Positions 51,664-60,443 of a stretch of 64,000 nt of DNA are shown one piece after another; position 1 is the first letter of the stretch; each line of letters begins with the position of its first letter. A program made the translations under genes and the position numbers. The stretch comes from Agrococcus terreus. Its GTDB lineage: Bacteria; Actinomycetota; Actinomycetes; Actinomycetales; Microbacteriaceae. The stretch spans positions 1,798,001 through 1,862,000 of the forward strand of contig NZ_BMLM01000001.1 in assembly GCF_014645235.1 (NCBI RefSeq), given 5' to 3'. A model generated the notes under the pieces. The model searched no databases. It was not told the origin of the DNA and worked only from the letters and a program-made list of their open reading frames with translations.

Positions 51664-54600
51664 GCCTGCACCGCCTCGGCCGACGGGACGCGCTCGAGCG
51701 AGATCGACAGCGGCGAGCCGTCGCCCACGCGGTACGCGGTGCCGCCGTCGGCGAGCTCGCCCGCCGAGTCGTCGACGCGCTCGAGCACGACGTCGACCGC
51801 GAGGGTCTCGCCGGCGACGAGCGCGCGGTTCGCCTCGAGCGCCGCGACGCCGTGGGCGTCGGAGCCGAGGACGAGCCGGATGCGGTCCGAGACGTCGAGG
51901 CCCGCGTCGCGGCGCGCCGACTGCACGGCGCGCACGACGTCGCGCGCGAGGCCCTCGGCCTCGAGCTCGGGCGTCGTCGCCGTGTCGAGCACGACGAAGC
52001 CGCCGCCGGGCAGGAAGCCCACGGCCGCACTGTCGTCGGCGACCTCGAGCGCGAGCTCGTACTCGCCGGGCTCGAGCGCGATGCCGCCCGCGACGACGGT
52101 GTCGCCGTCGAGCGACCAGTCGCCCGCGCGGGCCGCCTGGATGGCCGTCTGCACGCCCTTGCCGATGCGGGGGCCTGCGGCGCGCGCGTTCACCTGCAGG
52201 CGGCGCGTGATGCCGTAGCGCTCGAGCGCGTCGTCGCCCGCGGCCTCGAGCACGACCTCGCGGACGTTGAGCTCGTCCTGCAGCACCGCGGCGAAGCGCT
52301 CGACGTCGACGGTGCCGACGACGGTGAGGCGCGGCAGCGGCAGGCGCACGCGGCGGCGGGCCTGCTTGCGCAGCGCGTTGCCGACGCTCGCGATGGCGCG
52401 CACCGCGTCCATCTGCGCGACGAGCGCGTCGTCGGCGGGCAGCTCGGCGGCGTCGGGCCAGTCGGTCAGGTGCACGGAGCGCTCGCCGGTCAGGCCCTTC
52501 CACACCTCTTCCGCCACGAGCGGGGACAGCGGCGCGGCGACCCGCGTGAGCGTCTCGAGCACCGTCCAGAGCGTGTCGAACGCCTCCGAGCCCTGCCCGT
52601 CGGGGCCGACGCCCTCCCAGAAGCGGTCGCGCGAGCGGCGCACGTACCAGTTCGTGAGCACGTCGAGGAACTCGCGCACGGCGAGGGTCGCGCCGGTGCC
52701 GTCGAGCGCCTCGAGGCTGGCGGTGGCCGTCTCGACGGTCGTGCGCAGCTTCGCGAGGATGTAGCGGTCGAGCACGTCGGTCGACGCGGTCGAGCGCTGC
52801 GCGAGGTGCGGCTGGCCGTCGGCGGCGCGGTTGGCGTAGGTCGAGAAGAAGTACCAGGTCGACCACAGCGGCAGGTGGAACTGCCGCAGCGCCTCGCGGA
52901 TGCCCTCCTCCGACACGACGAAGTTGCCGCCGCGCAGGATCGAGCCCTGGAGCAGGTTCCAGCGCACCGCGTCCGAGCCGTAGGCATCGAACGACTCCGT
53001 CACGTCCGGGTAGTTGCGGCGCGACTTCGAGGCCTTGAAGCCGTCGTCGCCGAGGATGATGCCGTGGCTGATGACGTTCCGGAACGCCGGCCGCCCGAAG
53101 AGCGCCACCGACAGCACGTGCAGCACGTAGAACCAGCCGCGCGTCTGCCCGATGTACTCGACGATGTAGTCGGCCGGGTGGTGCGTCTCGAACCAGCGGG
53201 TCGCCTCGAACGGGTAGTGCACCTGCGCGAACGGCATCGAGCCGGAGTCGAACCACACGTCGAGCACGTCGGGGATGCGGCGCATGGTGCTCCGCCCCGT
53301 CGGGTCGTCGGGGTTCGGGCGGGTCAGCTCGTCGATCGCCGGGCGGTGCAGGTCGGTCGGGCGCACGCCGAAGTCGCGCTCGAGCTCGTCGAGCGAGCCG
53401 TACACGTCGGTGCGCGGGTGCTCGGGGTCGTCGGAGACCCACACGGGGATCGGGCTGCCCCAGTAGCGGTTGCGGCTGATCGACCAGTCGCGCGCGCCCT
53501 CGAGCCACTTGCCGAACTGGCCGTGCTTGACGTTCTCGGGCACCCAGGTGATCTGCTCGTTCGCCGCGATGAGGTCGTCCTTGATGGCGGTGACGCGCAC
53601 GAACCAGCTCGACACGGCCTTGTAGATGAGCGGCGTGCGGCAGCGCCAGCAGTGCGGGTACGAGTGCACGTAGCTCGCCTGCCGCAGCACGCGGCCGGCC
53701 TCCTTGAGCATCCGCGACAGCGGCTTGTTCGCCTCGAACACCTGCTGGCCGGCGACCGGCGCGACGGCCGGCAGGAAGCGCCCGCCGTCGTCGACCGAGA
53801 GGATCGTCGGGATGCCCGCGGCGTTCGTGATGCGCTGGTCGTCCTCGCCGTAGGCGGGCGCCTGGTGCACGATGCCGGTGCCGTCGCCGGTGGAGACGTA
53901 GTCGTCGACGAGGATGCGGAAGGCGCGCTCGGTGCCCCACTGCTCGGCGTCGGCGTAGAAGTCGAAGATCGGCTCGTAGAGCACGTCGGCGAGGTCGGCG
54001 CCGACGACGGTGCGCTCGATCGCGGCGGTCGCGGCGTCCGCGTCCTCGTAGCCGAGGTCCTTCGCGTGGCTCGCCACGAGCGGCTCGGCGAGCAGGAACG
54101 AGCCCTCGCCCGCCGTGGTGCCGGCCGGGCCCGCGGGCACGACGGCGTACGGGATCGCGGGGCCGACCGCGAGCGCCAGGTTCGTCGGGAGCGTCCACGG
54201 CGTCGTCGTCCACGCGAGCGCCTTGACGCCGACGAGGCCGAGCGCCTCCGCGCGCTCGCCGCGCATCGGGAAGGTGACGGTGAGCGTCGTGTCCTGGCGG
54301 TCCTGGTAGACGTCGTCGTCCATCCGGAGCTCGTGGTTCGAGAGCGGCGTCTCGTCGCGCCAGCAGTACGGGAGCACGCGGTGGCCCTCGTAGGCGAGGC
54401 CCTTGTCGTGGAGCGTCTTGAACGCCCACATCACCGACTCCATGTAGTCGAGGTCGAGGGTCTTGTAGCCGCCCTCGAAGTCGACCCAGCGGGCCTGGCG
54501 GGTGACGTAGTCCTCCCACTCGTCCATGTAGCGCAGCACGGACTCGCGGGCCTTGCCGTTGAAGACGTCGACGCCCATGGCCTCGATCTCGGCTTTCTCG

Positions 54601-54938
54601 GTGATGCCGAGCTGCTTCATGGCCTCGAGCTCGGCCGGGAGGCCGTGCGTGTCCCAGCCGAACACGCGCGGCACCTGCTTCCCGCGCATCGTCTGGAAGC
54701 GCGGGAAGACGTCCTTGGCGTAGCCGGTGAGCAGGTGGCCGTAGTGCGGCAGGCCGTTGGCGAAGGGCGGGCCGTCGTAGAAGACCCACTCGGGGCAGCC
54801 CTCGCGGCGCTCGAGCGAGGCGCGGAAGGTGTCGTCGCCCTTCCAGAAGGCGAGGATGCCGCGCTCGATCGACGGCAGGTCGGGGCTCGCGACGACGGGG
54901 GCGTCGCCCGAGAGGGGGTAGCGGTGCTGCTCGGTCAC
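51660..54938 (-). CDS. ileS: Isoleucyl-tRNA synthetase, type 2 (eukaryote-like)
   Basis: 1092 residues from the GTG at 54938, with AGGAG six bases upstream; an ATG at 54953 has no useful ribosome site. The HIGH motif reads HYGH ([15 protein letters not shown]), and KMSKS reads KASKS ([13 protein letters not shown]). [27 protein letters not shown] and [13 protein letters not shown] identify the eukaryote-like IleRS2 group, which in other species is naturally insensitive to mupirocin. Anticodon-binding domain and the C-terminal extension are present. It is preceded by a T-box. Confidence 0.95.
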   Translation of the reverse strand: MTEQHRYPLSGDAPVVASPDLPSIERGILAFWKGDDTFRASLERREGCPEWVFYDGPPFANGLPHYGHLLTGYAKDVFPRFQTMRGKQVPRVFGWDTHGLPAELEAMKQLGITEKAEIEAMGVDVFNGKARESVLRYMDEWEDYVTRQARWVDFEGGYKTLDLDYMESVMWAFKTLHDKGLAYEGHRVLPYCWRDETPLSNHELRMDDDVYQDRQDTTLTVTFPMRGERAEALGLVGVKALAWTTTPWTLPTNLALAVGPAIPYAVVPAGPAGTTAGEGSFLLAEPLVASHAKDLGYEDADAATAAIERTVVGADLADVLYEPIFDFYADAEQWGTERAFRILVDDYVSTGDGTGIVHQAPAYGEDDQRITNAAGIPTILSVDDGGRFLPAVAPVAGQQVFEANKPLSRMLKEAGRVLRQASYVHSYPHCWRCRTPLIYKAVSSWFVRVTAIKDDLIAANEQITWVPENVKHGQFGKWLEGARDWSISRNRYWGSPIPVWVSDDPEHPRTDVYGSLDELERDFGVRPTDLHRPAIDELTRPNPDDPTGRSTMRRIPDVLDVWFDSGSMPFAQVHYPFEATRWFETHHPADYIVEYIGQTRGWFYVLHVLSVALFGRPAFRNVISHGIILGDDGFKASKSRRNYPDVTESFDAYGSDAVRWNLLQGSILRGGNFVVSEEGIREALRQFHLPLWSTWYFFSTYANRAADGQPHLAQRSTASTDVLDRYILAKLRTTVETATASLEALDGTGATLAVREFLDVLTNWYVRRSRDRFWEGVGPDGQGSEAFDTLWTVLETLTRVAAPLSPLVAEEVWKGLTGERSVHLTDWPDAAELPADDALVAQMDAVRAIASVGNALRKQARRRVRLPLPRLTVVGTVDVERFAAVLQDELNVREVVLEAAGDDALERYGITRRLQVNARAAGPRIGKGVQTAIQAARAGDWSLDGDTVVAGGIALEPGEYELALEVADDSAAVGFLPGGGFVVLDTATTPELEAEGLARDVVRAVQSARRDAGLDVSDRIRLVLGSDAHGVAALEANRALVAGETLAVDVVLERVDDSAGELADGGTAYRVGDGSPLSISLERVPSAEAVQA

Positions 54939-55150
54939 GCTGGTCTCCTGCATCCTTCTGCTGCCCAATGCCTGGGCCTTCTCGGATGCGGGGACGCTCT
55001 CGCGCGGTACCACCCCGCTTGCGGCCGCCCCGTCGGGGCGGACGCCGCTTCGTGCTCGGGCGATGACGGGCCTGAACCGTTCGGATCTACTGGGCCCTCT
55101 CGGGCCGTTCTGCCGACCGCTCCCCGGTGATGGCCGGATCGATGCGTGTG
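54939..55150 (-). promoter_or_regulatory. Translational T-box riboswitch upstream of ileS
   Basis: The conserved T-box GGGTGGTACCGCG is at 55015-55003. About 110 nt upstream an ultrashort stem I, CCGG-CCATCA-CCGG (55137-55124), exposes an ATC (Ile) specifier triplet in its loop. There is no intrinsic terminator. GCATCC (54989-54984) can pair with GGATGC (54955-54950) next to the AGGAG of ileS, a plausible sequestering helix released when uncharged tRNA-Ile binds. Ultrashort stem I translational T-boxes for ileS are known in actinobacteria. A TACCAT -10 lies near 55160. Confidence 0.85.
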
Positions 55151-55226
55151 CCTCGATGGTAGCGCGGCCGACCGCCCGGATCGAGCCCGAAGGGCGCGGG
55201 TCCGGGCGGTCGGCCGGTCGCTGCTG

Positions 55227-56084
55227 CTAGCGCTCGCCGCGCAGCACCACGCTGCCGGCGCTCACCGTGGCGTCGATCGTCGAGGCGGCGTCCTGGTCCT
55301 CGTCGACGAGGATGCGGGCGCTGCCGGCCGAGACGTCCTGGGTGACGGCGTAGTCGCCGCCCGGCACGTCGAGCTCGATGCTGCCGGCGCTGGCGCTCGC
55401 GACGATCGACGACGGCTGGTCGCCCGTGAGAGCGCCGATCACGCGGCCCGCGCTGACGTCGAGGCCGACGTCGCCGGCGACGGCGAGGTCGAGGCGCGCC
55501 TCCCCGGCCGCGACCTCGATGTCGAGGGAGTCGGCGCTGCCGGCGACGTCGAGGCCGCCCGCCTGGAGGCCGAGCACCACGGCGTCCCAGTCGCCGTCGG
55601 CGTCGAGGCTGCCGGCCTGCACCTCGGCGGACAGGTCGAGCCCGTCGCGCTCGAGGGCCGCGGGGAGCGTGAGCACCGCCCGCTGCTCGCCGCCGCGGCG
55701 GTCCCAGTCGCCCCAGCCCCAGCTCCACCCGTCGCTGTCGCCGTCGGCCCAGCCGAAGCCGGGGCCGAAGAGGCCGCGGTGGCGCTCGGTGCCGACGACG
55801 ATCGCGCCGCCCTCGCGCTCGAGCGACCACGAGCTGCGCGGGGTGCCCGAGCTCGTCACCTCGAGCGTCGCCTGGCCGACGTCGCCGAAGACGACCTGGA
55901 CGTCGGCGGCCTCCGTCGCGATGCGCAGCTCGTCGGCGCCCGCGGCGTCGACGGACCAGGAGCCGTTCGTCGCGTCGTGCGACGCGAGGCCGCGGACGAC
56001 GCCGCCGCCGACGGCGAAGAGGGCGCCGAACGAGCCGAGGACGATGAGGACGACGCTGATCCAGCGTCCGGGTCGGGTGGTCAT
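55227..56084 (-). CDS. DUF4097-family beta-strand surface protein
   Basis: 285 residues. An N-terminal membrane anchor (RWISVVLIVLGSFGALFAVGGGVVRGL) precedes repeated short strands with GXLDV/AGS patterns (LDLSAEVQAGSLDADGDWD, LDVAGSADSLDIEVAAGEARLD, DVGLDVSAGRVIGALTG, VSAGSARILVD, VSAGSVVLRGER). This is the DUF4097 adhesin-like beta-solenoid. A Trp/Gly/Asp-rich insert (GWADGDSDGWSWGWGDWDRR) is unusual. DUF4097 proteins often sit beside LiaRS-like envelope-stress systems, as here: it overlaps the response regulator stop. Confidence 0.85.
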   Translation of the reverse strand: MTTRPGRWISVVLIVLGSFGALFAVGGGVVRGLASHDATNGSWSVDAAGADELRIATEAADVQVVFGDVGQATLEVTSSGTPRSSWSLEREGGAIVVGTERHRGLFGPGFGWADGDSDGWSWGWGDWDRRGGEQRAVLTLPAALERDGLDLSAEVQAGSLDADGDWDAVVLGLQAGGLDVAGSADSLDIEVAAGEARLDLAVAGDVGLDVSAGRVIGALTGDQPSSIVASASAGSIELDVPGGDYAVTQDVSAGSARILVDEDQDAASTIDATVSAGSVVLRGER

Positions 56085-56791
56085 CGGATGCCTCCGTCGG
56101 TGCGCGGCGCTCCGGGCGCCGGGTGGTGGGGGTGCGCGCCGCTCGCCTCGGGCGCGTCGAGGTGGGCGAGCACGGCGAGCACGCGGCGGTTGCCCGCCTC
56201 GGGCTCGAGCTCGAGCTTCTGGAACACCGCCGAGATGTGCTTCTCGACGCTGCCCTCGCTGATGAACAGGCGACCGGCGATGGCCTGGTTGGCGGCACCC
56301 TCGGCCATGAGCGCGAGCACCTGGCGCTCGCGGGGCGTGAGCCGCTCCATGCGGCCGTCGCGGCGGCGGCGCGTGAGCAGCTGGCTCACGACCTCCGGGT
56401 CGAGCACCGTGCCGCCCTCGGCGACCTGCCGCACGGCCTGGAGGAAGTCGGCGACGTCGGCCACGCGGTCCTTGAGCAGGTAGCCGAACCCGGCGGGGCC
56501 GCTCGCGATGAGGTCGGCGGCGTAGCGCTCCTCGACGTACTGCGAGAGCACGAGCACGCGCGGCCGGTCGCCGCGGGCGCGGATGCCGATGGCGGCGAGG
56601 ATGCCCTCGTCGGTGCGGGTCGGCGGCATGCGCACGTCGAGCACGGCGAGGTCGGGGTCGTGGGCGGCGATCGCGGCCTCGAGCGCCGTGGCGTCGGGCA
56701 GCTGCGCGACGACCTCGTGGCCGGCGTCGGCGAGCAGGCGCGCGAGCCCCTCGCGGAGGAGGACGGAGTCCTCGCAGATCAGGATGCGCAC
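56081..56791 (-). CDS. LuxR/NarL-family response regulator
   Basis: 236 residues from the GTG at 56791. The receiver domain has RILICEDSVLLREGLARLL (acidic pocket), VLDVRMPPTRTDEG (phospho-Asp) and GFGYLLKDRVADVADFLQAV (conserved Lys). The HTH is LTPRERQVLALMAEGAANQAIAGRLFISEGSVEKHISAVFQKLEL. The last 30 residues are Pro/His-rich. It overlaps the sensor kinase gene by 13 bp. Probably controls the DUF4097 gene and envelope functions. Confidence 0.93.
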   Translation of the reverse strand: MRILICEDSVLLREGLARLLADAGHEVVAQLPDATALEAAIAAHDPDLAVLDVRMPPTRTDEGILAAIGIRARGDRPRVLVLSQYVEERYAADLIASGPAGFGYLLKDRVADVADFLQAVRQVAEGGTVLDPEVVSQLLTRRRRDGRMERLTPRERQVLALMAEGAANQAIAGRLFISEGSVEKHISAVFQKLELEPEAGNRRVLAVLAHLDAPEASGAHPHHPAPGAPRTDGGIR

Positions 56792-58155
56792 GGCAGCTCC
56801 ACCTCGATCGCGGTCGGTCCCCCTGCGGGGCTCGTGAGGGCCAGGGTGCCGCCGGCGCCGGCGATGCGGTGCGCGAGGCCGTCGATGCCGCCGCCGACCT
56901 GCCGGACGGCGCCGCCGATCCCGTCGTCCTCGACGCGTGCCCAGAGGACGGCGCGGCCGTCGGGGGCGGTGCGGGTGCGGATGGCGACGCGGATGCGCGA
57001 GGCGCGGGCGTGCTTCTGCGCGTTCGTGATCGACTCGGCGATCGCGAAGTAGGCGGCGGTCTCGGCCTCGCGGGAGCAGCGGCGGTCGATGCGGGCGTCG
57101 ACCTCGACGGGCACGGTGCTGCGGGCGGCGAGGGCCGAGACGGCGGCGTCGAGGCCGCGGTCGTCGAGCACGGCGACGTGGATGCCGCGGGCGAGCTGCC
57201 GCAGCTCGGTGACGGCCGACTTCGAGGACGCGTGGGCCTCGTCGATGAGGGCGCGGGCGGCGGCGGGGTCGGTGTCGATCTTGTCCCGCGCCATGCCGAG
57301 CTGCATCGCGATCGAGACGAGCCGCGGCTGGACGCCGTCGTGGAGGTCGCGCTCGATGCGGGTGCGGTCGAGGTCGGCGGCGCGCACGGCGCCCTCGCGC
57401 TGCACCCGGCTCTCGCGCGCCTCCCGCTCGAGGCGCTCGCGCTCGTCGGGCACGAGCAGCGCGGTGGTGATGCCGCGGTGCGCGTAGGCGGCGCCGAGCG
57501 TGCCGCCGATGCCGCCGACGAGCGCGAGCGAGCCGACGAGCGGCGCCCACTCGACGGGCACGACGTAGCCGAAGTAGGGCACGGCGACGCTGTCGGCCGC
57601 GCCGAGCGCCGCGAAGGCGAGCGGGCCGCCGAGGCCCGCGAGCCCCAGGAGCGAGACGGTGATCGATCCGAGCAGGCTCGCGAGGAAGAAGCTCAGCACC
57701 GCGCGCCAGTGCTGGCCGTCGGCGACGATGCGCAGGAGCGTGTGGGGCACCCGCAGCCAGTCGGTGCGCGGCGAGCGGCGGAGCTGCGCGGGCGGCACGG
57801 GCACGCCGTAGAGGCCGGCGACGCGCTCGCGCTCGAACCAGGCGACCGCGAAGATGGCCAGCAGCGCGAGGGCGAGGAGGCCGAGGCCGACGACGAGCAG
57901 CAGCGTGCCGACGCCGAGCGCGACGAGCACGCCGATCGCGGTGAGGATCGGGATGCCCATCGCGCCGAGCACGGCGAGGTGCGCGACGGTCGCGGCGATG
58001 GGGGCGAACGAGCGGCGGGCGCGGGGCGCGGCGGGCGCCGCGACGTCTGCCGCGGAGGCCGCGGCGGGCTGTCCCGGGCCGGGCGCGGGGCGGGCGCCGG
58101 GCGCTGCCGACGGGCTCGGCGTGCCGGCCGCGGCGGGGGCATCGGAGGAGGTCAT
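56779..58155 (-). CDS. Two-component sensor histidine kinase, HisKA_3 type
   Basis: 458 residues. A disordered Pro/Ala start (about 1-48) precedes a four-to-five-segment membrane sensor domain (LAVLGAMGIPILTAIGVLVALGVGTLLLVVGLGLLALALLAIF; FFLASLLGSITVSLLGLAGLGG), similar to actinobacterial putative sensor domains. The dimerisation helix holds the phospho-His in RTRIERDLHDGVQPRLVSIAMQLGMARDKI. The ATPase domain includes AIAESITNAQKHARASRIRV (N-box) and VEDDGIGGAVRQVGGGIDGLAHRI (G1). Partner of the overlapping response regulator. Confidence 0.93.
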   Translation of the reverse strand: MTSSDAPAAAGTPSPSAAPGARPAPGPGQPAAASAADVAAPAAPRARRSFAPIAATVAHLAVLGAMGIPILTAIGVLVALGVGTLLLVVGLGLLALALLAIFAVAWFERERVAGLYGVPVPPAQLRRSPRTDWLRVPHTLLRIVADGQHWRAVLSFFLASLLGSITVSLLGLAGLGGPLAFAALGAADSVAVPYFGYVVPVEWAPLVGSLALVGGIGGTLGAAYAHRGITTALLVPDERERLEREARESRVQREGAVRAADLDRTRIERDLHDGVQPRLVSIAMQLGMARDKIDTDPAAARALIDEAHASSKSAVTELRQLARGIHVAVLDDRGLDAAVSALAARSTVPVEVDARIDRRCSREAETAAYFAIAESITNAQKHARASRIRVAIRTRTAPDGRAVLWARVEDDGIGGAVRQVGGGIDGLAHRIAGAGGTLALTSPAGGPTAIEVELPCAS

Positions 58156-58297
58156 GGCTCCACGCTAGGCGCGCGGCGGCCGCGCGGCCCCGGGGGTCTC
58201 CGGAAGCCCTCCGGGGGCTTTCCCCCACCGCGCATCCCCCGGGGTGGCCCCGGGTGGCCCCGGCGGTCCGCATAGGCGCCGCCGGTACCCTCGCCGC

Positions 58298-58777
58298 ATG
58301 ACCGACACGCGACTCCGCACCGCCGTCGCCGGCCTCGTGCTCGCCGCAGGCCTCCTCGTGGGCGGCTGCGGCCTCCTCCCCTCGCCCGCGCCCTCGTCGA
58401 GCGCCGCGGAGCCCTCCGGCTCGGCCACGGGCGAGCCCGGCACGCAGGCCGAGCAGTGCGCCCAGGTGCTCGCGCAGGTGCAGTCGATCGGCGACGACAT
58501 CGGCCGCCTCGGCGAGATGGTGACGAACGACCCGTTCGGGGCGCTGGGCCTGCTCACGAGCATCTCGGAGCGCGTCGGCAGCCTGCAGGCGCAGGTGACC
58601 GACCCCGAGCTGCTCGAGCGGATCGGCGAGATCCAGACCGGCTGGGACGCGCTCGTCGCCGACGCGCAGGAGTCGCTCGGCGCGGGCGACGCCTCGGGCC
58701 TGCAGCGCGCGGCCGACCAGGTGGCGCAGCTCGGCCAGCAGGTGACCGAGCTCCAGCAGTTCTGCACGGGCGCCTGA
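58298..58777 (+). CDS. Small lipoprotein, helical
   Basis: 159 residues. A lipoprotein signal (RTAVAGLVLAAGLLVGGCGLL) with Cys24, then a Ser/Ala/Gly-rich linker. The mature domain is mostly helical with heptad-like patterns (AQVLAQVQSIGDDIGRLGEM, LTSISERVGSLQAQVTDPELLERIGEIQ, QRAADQVAQLGQQVTELQQF). One Cys pair (QCAQV ... FCTGA) may form a disulfide. A -10-like TACCCT lies 6 bases before the ATG (leaderless). The stop overlaps the next ATG (TGATG). The function is unknown. Confidence 0.82.
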   Translation: MTDTRLRTAVAGLVLAAGLLVGGCGLLPSPAPSSSAAEPSGSATGEPGTQAEQCAQVLAQVQSIGDDIGRLGEMVTNDPFGALGLLTSISERVGSLQAQVTDPELLERIGEIQTGWDALVADAQESLGAGDASGLQRAADQVAQLGQQVTELQQFCTGA

Positions 58778-59622
58778 TGGCCGCGCACGCGCCGCTGCTG
58801 GCGCTCCTCGACGGCACCCTCGCCGACATCGCGAGCCCGCTCGTGCGCGCCGACGACCTCGGCGTCGTGCGCGGCGACGGCGTCTTCGACGCGACGCTCG
58901 TGCGCCGTGGCGCCGTCCGCGACCGCGAGGAGCACCTCGACCGGCTCGAGCGCTCGGCCGCGATCCTGCAGCTCCCCGCGCCCGACCGCGCCGGCTACGG
59001 CCGCGCGATCGACGCGCTCGTCGCGGCGTGGGACTTCGGCGCCGCGCCGGAGGCGCTCATCCGCCTCGTGCTCACGCGCGGCCCCGAGGGCGGCGGCGAG
59101 CCGACCGCCTTCGCGATGATGCTGCCGCTCTCGCCCGCGGCGATCGCGGAGCGCGACCGCGGCGTCTCGATCACCCTGCTCGGCCGCGGCCACGACGGCG
59201 ACGAGGTCGCCGCGATGCCGTGGCTCCTGCCCGGCGCGAAGAGCCTCTCGTACTCGATCAACATGGCCGCGAAGCGGCACGCGGTCGCGCACGGCTTCGA
59301 CGACGTCGTCTTCGTCGCGCCCTCGGGCCAGCTGCTCGAGGGACCGACGTCGACGCTCGTCGTCGACCGCGGCGGCCGGCTCGCGACGCCGCCGCAGGAC
59401 GGCATCCTCGCCTCGATCACGCTCGATCACCTGCTCCGCGACGCCCCCTCCGCCGGGCTCGAGGTGGCGTTCGAGCCGATGGAGCCCGCCGACCTGAGCG
59501 CGGCCGACGGCGCCTGGCTGCTCTCGTCCGGGCGTCTGCTCGCGGCGATCACCGCCGTCGACGGCGAGCCGATGCCGCGCTCGCCGCTCGACGCGGCGCT
59601 GCGGCGGGTGCTCGACGTCTAG
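58777..59622 (+). CDS. Class IV PLP aminotransferase, aminodeoxychorismate lyase-like
   Basis: 281 residues, starting one base into the lipoprotein stop. GVVRGDGVFDATLVRRG is the start of the class IV fold; the Schiff-base Lys is in LLPGAKSLSYSINMAAKRHA. FVAPSGQLLEGPTSTLVV and DGILASITLDHLL complete it, as in PabC (4-amino-4-deoxychorismate lyase) and branched-chain aminotransferases. Length and sequence fit PabC, which would serve folate synthesis together with FolC; a D-amino acid transaminase cannot be excluded. Confidence 0.85.
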   Translation: MAAHAPLLALLDGTLADIASPLVRADDLGVVRGDGVFDATLVRRGAVRDREEHLDRLERSAAILQLPAPDRAGYGRAIDALVAAWDFGAAPEALIRLVLTRGPEGGGEPTAFAMMLPLSPAAIAERDRGVSITLLGRGHDGDEVAAMPWLLPGAKSLSYSINMAAKRHAVAHGFDDVVFVAPSGQLLEGPTSTLVVDRGGRLATPPQDGILASITLDHLLRDAPSAGLEVAFEPMEPADLSAADGAWLLSSGRLLAAITAVDGEPMPRSPLDAALRRVLDV

Positions 59623-59662
59623 CGCCCGCTCGGAGCCCGCCTGACGCTCGATCCCGCTCAGG

Positions 59663-59722
59663 TGGACCCGATCCTGCGTCGTGAACCCGAACAATCGGGT
59701 CCAGCACGCAGGATCGGGTCCA
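59663..59722. repeat. Palindromic element with 17-bp perfect arms
   Basis: TGGACCCGATCCTGCGT (59663-59679) is the exact complement of 59706-59722. Between them ACCCGA (59685-59690) pairs with TCGGGT (59695-59700). The unit TGGACCCGAT or its complement occurs three times in 60 bases. It lies between convergent genes and could be a terminator or a small mobile palindromic repeat. Confidence 0.8.
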
Positions 59723-59740
59723 GCTGCAGCGGCGGTGCGG

Positions 59741-60364
59741 TCAGCCGCCCGCGGCGCCGGCCGCGAGCGGGCCGACCGCGGCGGCGACGGCGTCGGAGGC
59801 GGTGCCCCGGTCGGGCGCGGCGGCCCAGGCGACGACCGCCGCGGCAGCGGCGGCGACGAGCGCCACCGGTGCGACCGCCGCGCCCGGCGACTCCGGCAGC
59901 GCGTCGCGCTCGAGCGCGAGGCGCAGCGCCGCCCGCTCGACGAGCGGCTGCAGGCGCGCGGGCGCCGCGTCGCGGAGCGCCTCGGCCGCGCCCATCGCGG
60001 CGGCGTCGCGCAGCGCGGCCGGCGGCGCGGCACCCCACGGCGCGACCGCCGCCGCGAGCGCCTCGGCCAGCGCGGGGACCGCCGCGCCGGCCGCGGCGTC
60101 GAGCGCCTCGCCCGCACGGCCGATCGCCGCGTCGAGGTCGGCCCAGAGCGCATCCGCCTTCGAGTCGCAGTAGGCGAAGAACGTGCCGCGCGAGACGCCC
60201 GCCCGGCGGGCGACGTCGTCGACGCTCACGGCGTCGTAGCCGCGCTCGAGGAACAGCTCGAGGGCGGCCTCGTGGATGGTCGCGGCGCTCGACGCGCGCG
60301 GCCGGCCCGGCCCTCGCGCGCCGGGCGTCGATCGCGGGCGAGCCGCGGATCCCTCGCGTGCCAT
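59741..60364 (-). CDS. TetR-family transcriptional regulator
   Basis: 207 residues from the ATG at 60364. HTH: ATIHEAALELFLERGYDAVSVDDVARRAGVSRGTFFAYCDSKADAL, the standard TetR domain. The C-terminal ligand domain is very Ala-rich (about 80-207), so no ligand can be predicted. Divergent from the MHS transporter, with a palindrome at 60389-60408 between them, so it is the likely repressor of that gene. Confidence 0.9.
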   Translation of the reverse strand: MAREGSAARPRSTPGARGPGRPRASSAATIHEAALELFLERGYDAVSVDDVARRAGVSRGTFFAYCDSKADALWADLDAAIGRAGEALDAAAGAAVPALAEALAAAVAPWGAAPPAALRDAAAMGAAEALRDAAPARLQPLVERAALRLALERDALPESPGAAVAPVALVAAAAAAVVAWAAAPDRGTASDAVAAAVGPLAAGAAGG

Positions 60365-60388
60365 GGGAATCCTTCCTCCGGGGCTATT

Positions 60389-60408
60389 GTTGCACCCGGT
60401 ATCGCAAC
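60389..60408. promoter_or_regulatory. TetR-type operator between tetR and the MHS transporter gene
   Basis: GTTGC-N10-GCAAC, with CCCGGT near the centre (60389-60408), lies in the short divergent region; the centre is about 35 bases from each start. TetR repressors commonly bind 15-20 bp palindromes here. Confidence 0.6.
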
Positions 60409-60443
60409 CCCGCCGCGCATCCGCGGCCTCCCGAGGAGCACCT

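Noticed and set aside
51852-55130. Open frame of over 1000 codons on the plus strand opposite ileS
   Set aside because: Translation is repetitive Ala/Arg/Val/Glu/His without motifs, while ileS on the other strand has full synthetase signatures.
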